From Neocallimastix lanati (nom. inval.) (Eukaryota > Neocallimastigomycota > Neocallimastigomycetes > Neocallimastigales > Neocallimastigaceae), in contig JACVTC010000095.1 of the NCBI GenBank assembly GCA_016946835.1, positions 476,001 through 540,000 of the forward strand: a DNA stretch of 64,000 bases, given 5' to 3'. Positions 13,405-25,800 of the stretch are shown here, piece after piece. The notes beneath the pieces are model-generated. The model was not told the origin of the DNA. It was given only the letters and a program-made list of their open reading frames with translations, and made no database searches. The position numbers and the translations under genes were made by a program. The stretch's first letter is position 1; each line of letters begins with the position of its first letter.

Positions 13405-13860
13405 TTTTAAAATATGATCAAGAATATTATAACATTCATTAGTGTTAAGATAAACTTCTTTATATTTTGCTTCACAATGAATAAAAAGTATCAAAAAACT
13501 TTTTCAATTAAATCAAATACTGCTTCTCCATTATTATTGACACATTTCTGTAAATTTTTTATTGTCAAAAAGGTTACTAAATATGTACAAACATAAAATT
13601 TATTACAATTATTGATAGCGGTAATATGAACATTTTTAATTTGTCCACTTTCTTTAACCTATCCAGTGTAGGAAGAGAATTCAGATTCAAATATATAAAA
13701 ATTATAAGTACTAATAAAATAATAGCAATCACTAATATAATAGAAACAAAAATAACAATCTTGTTTCTTTTTCACATGGGTAATAATTATACAATAATGA
13801 TATTAGTTATTGTTTTCATTTTAATTTATTATATTTTATTTTTTTTTAATAATTATTAAT
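13405..13860 (-). other. Possible decayed coding sequence
   Basis: The minus strand gives coding-like but interrupted peptides, for example NVHITAINNCNKFYVCTYL near 13634-13580 followed by KCVNNNGEAVFDLIEKVF, then YKEVYLNTNECYNILDHIL. They span two frames. Two small plus-strand frames also exist, but their composition is that of random AT-rich DNA. No family is recognised; it may be a relic of a repeat-protein gene or chance. Confidence 0.25.
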
Positions 13861-14099
13861 AATATTTTTATACTTTTAAGATTTAATTCCGGAACAGAGA
13901 AAATGTAACACAAAAAAAGGAAAAATGAAAATTAATTTTTTTTTTTTCCCTTATCAATGAAGCTAGAATTACTTGTTGTAGTAAAATAATTATTGTTACT
14001 TCAACAACAATTTTTTTTTTTTTTTTTTTTTGATCTGTAATTCTATGTTCATTGCTCATTTCATGTATATATATATATATTTATATTTTCTAAACTTGT

Positions 14100-14270
14100 T
14101 CTTTGAGTTATATCAGAAAGTAATCCATAATATCCGGGTTCATCGATCGGGTTTCTTGAAAGTTTACTTAAAAGTCAACTTCTACTGAGACTTTTTTTCT
14201 TTTTTTTAAATTCCGAAATTTAGGATTCGAGTTGACAACAAACTAAAGCTTTGAAATTCAATAATTCAAT
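14100..14270 (-). other. Short GC-richer island, unidentified
   Basis: A small island containing CCGGGTTCATCGATCGGG. On the minus strand it reads RNPIDEPGYYGLLSDITQRT in one frame before breaking off. This may be a fragment of a dead transposon or gene; there is too little to assign. Confidence 0.25.
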
Positions 14271-14319
14271 TTTTTTTAAAGATATTATTTAAATTTTAGT
14301 TTTTAGTTATTAATTTTTA

Positions 14320-14403
14320 TTTTTTTTTTTTTTTTTTTTTTATAATTAAATATTTTTGAAGTCTAAAAAAAGAAAATAATACCATATTTTAAATAATCCT
14401 ATT

Positions 14404-14451
<48 letters not shown>

Positions 14452-14508
14452 AAATATTTTTTGAAGTTTAAAAAAAGATAATAATACCATATTTTAAATA
14501 ATCCTATT

Positions 14509-14562
<54 letters not shown>
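14320..14562. repeat. Tandem duplication with poly-T
   Basis: Two copies of a segment (a long T-run, then TATAATTAAATATTTTTGAAG, ATAATACCATATTTTAAATA and ATCCTATTCC) at about 14320-14408 and 14410-14512, followed by another T-run of about 48. Copies are nearly identical apart from T-run length, so the event is recent. The rest of 13870-16020 has no gene. Confidence 0.85.
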
Positions 14563-14565
14563 TTA

Positions 14566-14602
<37 letters not shown>

Positions 14603-14684
14603 TGATATATTAAATTAAAGTAAAATAATATTATGTAGAAATGTTGAAAATGAATTTTAATTAGAAATTAAAAAAAAAAAAAAT

Positions 14685-14717
<33 letters not shown>

Positions 14718-15137
14718 GCAAAATTGTACATATCTAAAATATTTAATAAGCATTTAACTAAAAACTTATTTATTTATATTTATTTATTTACTTTTTAATA
14801 CTTATTAAATTATTATATTTATAATTATTTCAATTTTAATTTATTAGCAATATCCAAATATATAAGTAATATATCAAATACATTTTAAGTACGTTCAAGT
14901 AAAGATTTATTACTATAAATATTATATAATATTCTTTATAAGCTCATAATCGTAAATATTGTTATTTATATAAATGAATACTTTAATTATCAAATAATCA
15001 CAAATTAAATATATAAAATTTAATATATCAATTTTTTATTATTTTTACTATTATTATTACTATCATTTATCATTTAAACAACATAATTAATAATTATATA
15101 TATATAATTAATAATAATATTTTTTTTTTATATCTCT

Positions 15138-15181
<44 letters not shown>

Positions 15182-16020
15182 AATGGATATGAGTACGTTT
15201 ATTTTTTGATAATGAACATGCATAAAGTTTTTATTATTTATAAAAAAATATTGAAAAAGTATATAAAGATTTAAATTGTATTATCTTGTTAAAAAATTTC
15301 ATATTAGATTAGTCATTAGTTTATATAGTAAATGTCTATATTTAAGGAAGAAATATTTTCTTATTATTAAAAAGTAATTAATAATTAATCTAAATAAAAA
15401 TTTTAATTATAAATAAATTATATAATTTATTATTTCATCTCTTAAACATTATTAAATATGTTAAATAAATAATTATTAAATATTTCATTATTATTATTAT
15501 TATTATTATTATTGCTATTATTATTTATTATTTAAATGTTAATTTTTTTTTTTCCTCTGTCAATTTAAAAAAATATAATTAATTATGAAAAGAAAAATAA
15601 ATTAAAATTATTAAAAGTTTTTTTATTATTAATTTTTTATTGTTAATTAAAATTTTTAAATTTTTTTTTTTAAAAAAAATATAAAATTTTTTAAAATATT
15701 TTTATCCAATCATAGAATAATATTTTAAATTGCATTGTATATTACAATATAATGATAATATATTGAGTGTTAAATAGCCAATGAAAGATCTTAAAAGAAA
15801 TATTAGTATTAATATTTAAATATTATTATATTATATATTTTTTTATATATAAAAAACTTTTCGAAATTAAAACTATTTTTTTTTTTTTTTAATAATATAA
15901 AACAGCTTGTTATAAAAAGTTTTAATATTTATTAATATTTAAACTATTTAATATACCATTATTACTATTTTTTATTTTTTACTTAATTAATTTATTAAAA
16001 AGAAATTAACAAAAATAAAT

Positions 16021-18442
<2,422 letters not shown>

Positions 18443-19113
18443 GCTATTTTTTTTTTTTATTTTTTTATCCTATTATTTTTTTTTTTATTTTTTATTTTTT
18501 TTTTTTTTCTAATTTATCAATAAAAAATTATTATTATAATTATTTTATTTATTAACTATTATGATTAAAATGTTATTAAAATGAATAAAATGAATGTATT
18601 ATAATACTATTAGATTAAATGAAAATATTAGTGATAAAGGATAATAAATAAATAAATAAATAAACAAAACGAAACATAAAAAAATTTATTATTATTTCAC
18701 GTTTTGTGTTATATTACCGCCATATTATACATATAAAATAAATAAAAATTTTTTTTAAAAAAAAAAAAAAAATTAAAAAAAGAATTAAAAAAGTTTTCTG
18801 AATTTAAAATTATTAATTTTTTTTTAAATTTTATTTTATTTACTTCATTTATTAAAATTTTTTACACTATAATTTTTTTATTACAATCTTTTTATTAGAA
18901 TTTTTTTATTATAATTTTTTATTTTTTAATATTTTATTTTTTAATTATTAATTATAAATAATATTAAATATATTATTATTATATAAGATATCAAAAATAA
19001 ACAGTTTATTCATTTACCTAAAAATAAATATAATTAAAAGAAAAAGAATATATTTATTAATATTTCAAATATTAATAATATAATTATTTAATTAAAAATT
19101 ATTTTAATTTTTT
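18443..19113. other. Convergent intergenic stretch after REI1
   Basis: T-rich sequence directly after the REI1 stop, with AATAAAAAATT near 18520 as a possible polyadenylation context. Otherwise AT-rich sequence. It separates REI1 from the oppositely transcribed snoRNA cluster. Confidence 0.5.
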
Positions 19114-19185
19114 ATTGCTCAGTTTTTTAGAAAAAAATTTCAACAATTTATTTCAGTATTAGCATGGTAAAACCATCACTGCAAT
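19114..19185 (-). ncRNA. C/D-box snoRNA candidate, 18S rRNA guide (snR53-like)
   Basis: Read on the minus strand: a terminal stem ATTGC/GCAAT (19185-19181 with 19118-19114), C box GTGATGG (19179-19173), D' box CTGA (19156-19153) and D box CTGA (19122-19119), total about 72 nt. The guide immediately 5' of D' is CCATGCTAATA, fully complementary to UAUUAGCAUGG in the central domain of fungal 18S rRNA. The fifth base from D' is U, so the predicted 2'-O-methyl site is the A in UAUUAGC, which fits the yeast snR53 target (Am796). The rRNA context and site are from memory. A degenerate C' (TGTTGAA) follows D'. Box order, terminal stem and guide all agree. The last base of the C box departs from consensus. 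Confidence 0.75.
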
Positions 19186-19396
19186 AAAAAAAAAATAAAT
19201 TATAAAATATTTTAATTATATTTTATTGAAATAAAAATAACTACCTTTCATTTTTCTTCTATTTTAGGTGATATTGAGTTAATAGTTTCCTTTTAAAATA
19301 AGGTTTCAGTAATATCTATTATTATTTTATATATATATAAAAAAGATCTATTAATATTTCTATTTTATTGATAAAATAATGTCATCATAATTATTA

Positions 19397-19476
19397 AATG
19401 ATCAGTTTAAAATTTTGTCCACATAAAAATGTGTCTCTTCAGTATTTGATAGTACATAAATAAACATCATATCATT
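19397..19476 (-). ncRNA. C/D-box snoRNA candidate, 18S rRNA guide (SNORD4-like target)
   Basis: On the minus strand: a terminal stem AATGA/TCATT (19476-19472 with 19401-19397), C box ATGATGT (19470-19464, one base off consensus), D' box CTGA (19442-19439) and D box CTGA (19405-19402), about 80 nt. The guide 5' of D' is GTACTATCAAATA, complementary to UAUUUGAUAGUAC in the 5' domain of 18S rRNA (yeast has UAUUUGAUAGUUC). The D'+5 rule points at a U equivalent to human Um121, the SNORD4A/B target; numbering is from memory. The D-box guide is AT-rich and has no target I recognise. It lies about 210 nt upstream, in transcription direction, of the snR53-like candidate. Confidence 0.72.
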
Positions 19477-19704
19477 CAATAATTTTTTCTTTTTAATAAA
19501 AAATAAGTTTTAAAAGATATTATATATTTACCATTTCAAATTATTTCAACATTTAAAATATAAATATATTTTATATTTTTCTACCACCTATTAAATTTAT
19601 ATATACAATAATATATTTAATATTCTATCTTTACATATTTTTAATTTTATTTTTTTTTTTCTTTTATAATAAATAAAAAAAAAAAAAAAAGAAAAGAAAA
19701 ATTT

Positions 19705-19796
19705 TAAAATATATCAGATTTTTTGGCTGGTTGCTTATATTATCGACATAATTTGTTCCGCCTGGGGCGGCAAAGCGATCATCATTTTATATTTTA
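19705..19796 (-). ncRNA. C/D-box snoRNA candidate, copy 1, 25S/28S P-loop guide (snR67/U31-like)
   Basis: On the minus strand: a perfect 9-bp terminal stem TAAAATATA/TATATTTTA (19796-19788 with 19713-19705), C box ATGATGA (19785-19779), a degenerate D' CGGA (19760-19757) and D box CTGA (19717-19714). The guide GCCGCCCCAG, one base before D', complements CUGGGGCGGY, the universally conserved P-loop of large-subunit rRNA. The fifth base upstream of D' is C, pairing with the G equivalent to yeast Gm2619 (snR67), human Gm4166 (U31) and bacterial Gm2251. Human U31 carries nearly the same guide at the same register. Target identities are from memory. The GC-rich core stands out sharply from the AT-rich surroundings and is repeated at 20034-20107. 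Confidence 0.85.
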
Positions 19797-20033
19797 TATT
19801 TTTCTTTACTCTTTTTTTTAACAGCTTTTTTTTAGTTAATTACCTTTTTACTCTACCTAGTATCTTTTCCTTTAATATATAAATATATTTTAAATAAAAA
19901 ATCAGTTAGAAAATATATCTTTATACCTTTTCATTATAATAACAAAATTTATAATAAAATAATCAATAATTAAATATTAGAATAAAAAATAAAATATTGC
20001 TTTTTTTTTTTTTTTTTATAAAAAAAAAAAAAT

Positions 20034-20107
20034 TCAGATTTTATTTGGCTGGTTGCTTATATTATCGACATAATTTGTTCCGCCTGGGGCGGCAAAGCGA
20101 TCATCAT
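20034..20107 (-). ncRNA. C/D-box snoRNA candidate, copy 2, 25S/28S P-loop guide (snR67/U31-like)
   Basis: A near-identical second copy of the snoRNA core at 19714-19785: C box ATGATGA (20107-20101), the same guide GCCGCCCCAG with D' CGGA, and D box CTGA (20037-20034). The only core difference is two extra bases just 5' of the D box. Flanks are not conserved, and the terminal stem is weaker than in copy 1 (AAAAT/ATTTT-like). The shift beside D implies that only the D' guide is under constraint. Same strand and order as the other candidates suggests one polycistronic precursor transcribed leftward, or separate units; no promoter can be named. Confidence 0.8.
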
Positions 20108-20532
20108 ATTACAATATTTTATTTATTTTATTCTTATTTTATTCAATTTTTTTTTTTTTTTTAAAGAAATTCTATACAATACTACTAAAAATATTTACCT
20201 TTTTCATACTTTTCTTTTTACTATCAATTTCCAAAAAAAAAAAAAAAATAATAATAATAATAAATTTTATTATTTTTTTTTTAAAATTTGATTTTTCTCC
20301 TTTATCAATAATATATTTAATGATTGATAAAATGAAAAAATTAAATTCATCTTTTTTTTTTTTTTTTTTTTTTAAAAAGATCAAAAAAAAAAAAAAAAAG
20401 TTTACATAACCAATCATTATTAAGCTAACTATTATATGAATGGATGAATGATTCAACTAATGATAATAATAATAATAATAATAATAATTAATAATTAATA
20501 ATTAATAATAATAATAATAATAATTAATAATT

Positions 20533-20569
<37 letters not shown>

Positions 20570-20814
20570 TAATAATAAATAATATTATTACTATTATTAA
20601 TAAATAATTAATATTATTGATATTTATAATAATTATTAGTATAATTAGTATTGTTGATTATTATTTCAACAAAATATAAAAATATGATTATTATTAATTT
20701 TATTTCTATAATTATAATATATAAAATTAATATCATATATTATAAATAATTATGATAAATAAATAAATTATATTATATTAGTCAATAATTATTATTTATT
20801 AATGAAATATGTCT
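20108..20814. repeat. AT-rich stretch with (AAT)n tracts
   Basis: Poly-T/poly-A runs (20140-20162, 20350-20374), then (AATAAT)n and TAATTAATAA units at about 20460-20575. No gene is visible. The snoRNA promoter should lie here if the cluster is transcribed as one unit. Confidence 0.6.
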
Positions 20815-21270
20815 TTCCAGTTATTATCATGGTGGTTAGTACTAGGAACTAACATACACAAAGCTTCAGGATTGACCTAGTGATTACTACTCCCTATATT
20901 TGTATAGGAACGATTTTCATCCTTCCAGGATGTTTTTTTCCCTTTAAATAAGGTCGGTGTTCACCATGGTGTAAATGTATTCCTGTTACTAGACCAAAAT
21001 AATTACTTGTTGCAGAAAACGCTTGATATGTGAAAGGATCAGTATATAGTTGTTCCTCTCTTGATGATGGTTCAAGAGGTTACTTAAAAGAAGTTTGTTA
21101 TATATATAAAGCAGCATATAGGGAATGTTTTTTCATATTAGCCTTACTTAAAGAGAGGTCCACGTCGATGTCCAAAACGATATGGCATAGAATTCAATGA
21201 GAGTCTGACACGTTTAAGGGAGAGACTGGAGGCCCATACTGTCTTCTCCCTTCTCATTAATCACCATTAA
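20815..21270. other. GC-richer degraded sequence, unidentified
   Basis: Composition is far from the local AT background. Both strands give open but broken frames, such as minus-strand SATSNYFGLVTGIHLHHGEH and plus-strand KRGPRRCPKRYGIEF. No domain can be named. It is most likely an old transposon or dead gene, as in the similar region just downstream. Confidence 0.35.
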
Positions 21271-21329
21271 AAATAAAATATAAAATATATTATGTAAAAA
21301 ATTGTTCTAATCTATAAAATATTTTATAT

Positions 21330-21977
21330 TATAAACAGTATGGATAAAATATATTTTATATTAATCATACAGGTGTATCATAGGTACACATCTACTACTA
21401 TTACTTATCATGTTATCTATTTTATCAATAAGTGCGATACCAAGCATAATTGTCGCAGTCCTCGTATTCACCATCTTTTTTTTTTTTTTTTTTTTATCTG
21501 AAAGTAATTGATACAGAAATTATAAGTATGGATGATATCCTAAAGCTCGAAAATGCAATCGACCGTAGCTTCTATTTCAAAAATGACATACTGTACCTAT
21601 ACTGATTTCATGTACATGGATTCTAATCACGACCATAATAGTTCTCCTCACTTATATATTATTCGTAATCTCTTAAGTAATACAAACAAGATACTATCCA
21701 AAAGTGTGGTAAATGGAGAAAGCACTCCTAGAAGAAGAAAATAAATAAAAAAAAAAAAAAATTCCGAAAAAGCAATAATATACATGTTGTCACAGAGTGC
21801 CAATGTGGAAAGTGTGGAACACTCAATTAGGCTGACCATATTCGTCAAAATATGGAAAGCATAAGGAAGTAGTTGTGACTAACCATAATAACCTTAATAA
21901 CCTCAATATTCTCATTACACCTTGAGGTGATGGGAGAGAGGGGGGCTGAAAATAATGACGGTAATACATAGCGAAAG

Positions 21978-22011
<34 letters not shown>

Positions 22012-22260
22012 TGATGTATGTATTTAAAGATTTGTTTATCGGCTCAACGGAAAAACCTTGACGTTTCGTTGACTTAGATGTAGAAGATGAATCAAATCTT
22101 CACCTTTCTACTTCTAGGCGAAAGGATATAATCAAAATAACGGTCCTGTACATAAGGAATGCACCTATCCATGTTCGGTGTCACGTCAGCACAGATTATT
22201 ACATTGTGACTTCATATAGCATATGTTTTTACTAGTGAAGAGAAATACTAGCCAAATATA
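21330..22260 (+). other. Degraded sequence, possibly a retrotransposon RNase H/3' region
   Basis: Another GC-richer stretch, interrupted by poly-T (21477-21496) and a poly-A of about 30 near 21980-22009. Plus-strand fragments such as YCTYTDFMYMDS near 21585, and ADHIRQNMES near 21833 with one stop just before it, are reminiscent of the TDS and NxxAD blocks of LINE RNase H domains. The order and spacing would fit, but the match is weak and frames shift. No intact gene. Confidence 0.35.
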
Positions 22261-22269
22261 TATAGCATG

Positions 22270-22463
22270 TTTATTGTGTTATTGTATTAAAAAATCAAAT
22301 TATATTAATTATTTAAAAATTTAAAAATTAATAAAAGTAAATTAAAAAAAAAAAATAAAAATAAAAATAAAAATAAAAAATAAAAAATTAAAAAATAAAA
22401 GTAAAAATAAAAATAAAAATAAAAATAAAAAACAAAAAACAAAACAATAAAAAAAAATATTTA

Positions 22464-22498
<35 letters not shown>

Positions 22499-22545
22499 CT
22501 GTATTAAAATAAAAATCTAAATTTATTATTATTATTATTTTTTTT

Positions 22546-22582
<37 letters not shown>

Positions 22583-22677
22583 AAAATTATAATATTTTAT
22601 AATAATTTACATAATGAATACTTTTAATAGATTTAAAAGATTAACGAAGTATAATGAAAAAAAAATAATGTAAAAAT

Positions 22678-22732
<55 letters not shown>

Positions 22733-22821
22733 GAAAAGATGAATATGTTAAAATGAAATAGAAAACTATTATTAATATTAATAATAATATTTTTTTTTTT
22801 TTTTAAATTTTTAAATTTTTT

Positions 22822-22879
<58 letters not shown>

Positions 22880-22883
22880 CTAA
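22270..22883. other. A/T homopolymer-rich 3' flank of the ankyrin gene
   Basis: Contains AAAAAT arrays (22335-22450), A- and T-runs (22467-22498, 22548-22580) and two T-runs of about 48 each (22681-22728 and 22826-22873). The second lies immediately beyond the ankyrin stop codon in its transcribed 3' region, as a poly-A tract on the coding strand. Confidence 0.8.
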
Positions 22884-25800
22884 TTAGTTTTTCATTAAAT
22901 ATTTCTTCATTTTTTCATTCTTAAATTTTTCAGCGATAGTCATTGCAGTTTCACCATTAACATTCTTTACATTTGGATCTGCATTATAATTCATTAAAAG
23001 TTCAACCATTTCTTCATTATTATTATTACATGCTGCCATTAATGGAGTTTCGTCATTTATATTCTTGGAGTTAATATCAGCACCATGTTCTAAAAGAAGT
23101 TTAGCAATTTCAATATTATCTTGATAACAAGCAATGAATAAAGAGGATTCTTTTAAACTATTACAATGGTTGATATCAACATTATGTTTAAGTAAAAGTT
23201 TTACAATTGCAATTTGTTTCTTCCAACATGCCATAATTAATGGACTTTCTTTCTTATAATTACAGAGATTAACGTTAACCTTAAGTTCAAGTAACTTCTT
23301 AACAACACTCATTAAACCCTTTTTACAAGCTAATAATAATGCTGTTTCCTTATATTTATTTTGACAGTTTGGATCACAATTATAATCTAAAAGTGTGAGG
23401 GCAGAGGATTCTTGATCCTTCTTACAAGCTAAAATAAGTAAGGTGTAGAGAGCATTATTTTGGATATTTGGATTCATACCGTATTTAAGCATAATTTCTA
23501 ATAATTTATCATTTTTACTACCATTACAAATTAAGGAGAAGGCAAACATTTCTATATGATCTAAGGTAATGTAACATTGACGAGTCTTATTGTATTCCTT
23601 TAATGCTTCAAGATTTGGTGGTTCTGTACTACCTGGTTCATGTAAACTTTTTGGTAATTGGAAAATATTCTTTTCTTTTAATGTAGATCTTAAAAAGTTT
23701 TCAACACCTTCTAAATCACCAAAGTAACATGAGAATCTTAATCCCTTAATATCATCATTTAAAATTGGAATTTCTTTAGTAGCTTCAGAATCCATGGTGC
23801 CAGTTTTTTCTAAGGATGAGGAAACAACTGGACTTTTCCTGTCGAATGCAGAGTTTTCACTATTGACTCTTGTATATGTTGCTGGGAATCTAGTATTATT
23901 ATAAACAGTCTTTTTAATATAGGTAGTATTTGATTTTGGAGCAACAAGTACATTCTTAAGATATGGTGAACTTGTAGCACTCTTGAATGGCTTCTTATAC
24001 TTATTATATACACTTCCATTAGAAGGGCTACTTTCGTTGGTGAATTTTGTATTTGGTCTAAATTTAATATTACTGTAGGATGGTTTGATCTCCTTCTTTT
24101 CTTCTGGTTCATCAAATTCTTCCATTGGTTCAGCAAACATACTTCCCATAGAAGAAATTGTTGATTTTTTACTTGTAGCATTTGCATTACCATTAATATT
24201 AGTATTGGAAGAGTCTTTTGGTTCTTCGAAAAAGGAAGATGGTTCTTGCATCATTACGGAGGAAACAGTATTAATTTTCATATTCTTAGCAACATCTTCT
24301 GGTTTATCATAGATTGTGGATGGTTCCATCATCAATGGAGAAGGAGATGTAGGTTTTTTAGAAGAATCTTCAGGTCTTATATTAGTCATTGCTAATGATT
24401 TAAATTTATCATTCATCGTCATGGAAAGCTTTGAACTTGAATACTGACTCTTATTAGTCTTTACATTGCTACTAATATTTTCACTCTTTCCTCTAGATTG
24501 ATAAGGTTTTAATTCTGTTGATGGTTTACTAGATGAATATCTCATACTATTTCTTGAAGTATAAGGTCTTTCGGTGTTACGACGACTTAATAAAATACCA
24601 ATAATTTCTTTATTATTAATTACCTTAGCTAATGCTAATGGGGTTTGACCATTTTTGTTGGTATAAGTAATACAAGCCTTATTGTTTAATAAATATTTAG
24701 TAAGAATCTTACTACCATTTCTTACACTATGGAAAATAGCAGTTTCACCATTGGCATCATAACGGTTATTAATGTTAGCCTTATGATCAATTAAAATTTT
24801 AGCTACATTATAATAATTTAATCGACAAGCAGCAATTAATGGTGTTTCAAGAACCTTATTAAGCATATCAATATTAATATTTGGATAATTCAATAATTCT
24901 AATACAGTATCAGTATGATTATTGTAAACGGCAATCATTAGTGGTGAATCACCATTTGGATCGGTAATATTTACATTAATATGTTCTTCTCTCAGTAAGA
25001 TCTTAACAATGGAAGTATATTTACCATAACAGGCATAATGAAGTGGTGTGTTACCTTCCTTATCAAGAGCATTAATATCATAATTTTTACCAAACTTTAA
25101 GATAATTTCTACGACATTTCTTAAACCGTAACGACAGGCAATGTGTAAAGCATTTTCGTGTTTAGTATTTTTACTGTTAACATTGGCCTTGCGAAGTAAT
25201 AAAGATTTAATAATATCAGTATAGGTGGATTCAACCACATAGGTCTTATCCTTAGCCTTCCAATAACGTTCATTATTTAATAATCTTTTATTTGTATTGT
25301 AGGCATTTTCAATAGAATTAAACTTTTCATTGATAGTACCATGAGAATTAAGAATATCTTGAATCTTCTTTTCACTTTCTGCCATTTTTTCATAAGAGGA
25401 GTAAGTTCTTCTTGAAGTTGCCTTTCTTCTTACCGGTTTTGCTGATAATTCCTTATCAGTAGCAGTCTTTCCTTCTAGCTTTTGTTCTGGTTTTTCCTCT
25501 ACCTTTTCTTCTTGAGGTTCTTCCATGTAAACAGTACTTACTTTACTAATTTCGTTAGTATCTTCATTATTATCATCAGAAGCGTTTTCCTTTAATGTAT
25601 TTTCACTGTCATCAGTAATAGAAGAGGCTTCATTACTATTGGCATTACCAGTTTTATCATTTTCCTTTAAATTATTCTTTTCAATTTCAATAACTTCATG
25701 ATCACTAACTACAGGTATTGATTTTTTAGAAGTAGAAGAAGCACCAGCAGCGGCGGAAGCAGCCAAAGTAGCCGCATGTCTTTCATAACGTTCCTTATTC

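Noticed and set aside
13414-13859. Two small plus-strand frames of 60 and 77 codons
   Set aside because: Composition is that of random AT-rich DNA, and the minus strand reads more like decayed coding sequence.
14137-14160. tRNA T-arm-like GGGTTCATCGATCGGG
   Set aside because: No acceptor, D or anticodon arms can be built around it; no tRNA gene was found anywhere in the window by eye.
19306-19388. A further C/D snoRNA (C box ATGATGA at 19388-19382, CTGA at 19309-19306, minus strand)
   Set aside because: Boxes are perfect and it lies within the cluster, but there is no good terminal stem and the possible guides are pure A/U with no rRNA match I recognise; left as unproven.
24085-24312. Open frames opposite or overlapping the ankyrin gene (also 23810-24193, 26404-26958)
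   Set aside because: They are shadows of the well-supported minus-strand ankyrin frame.
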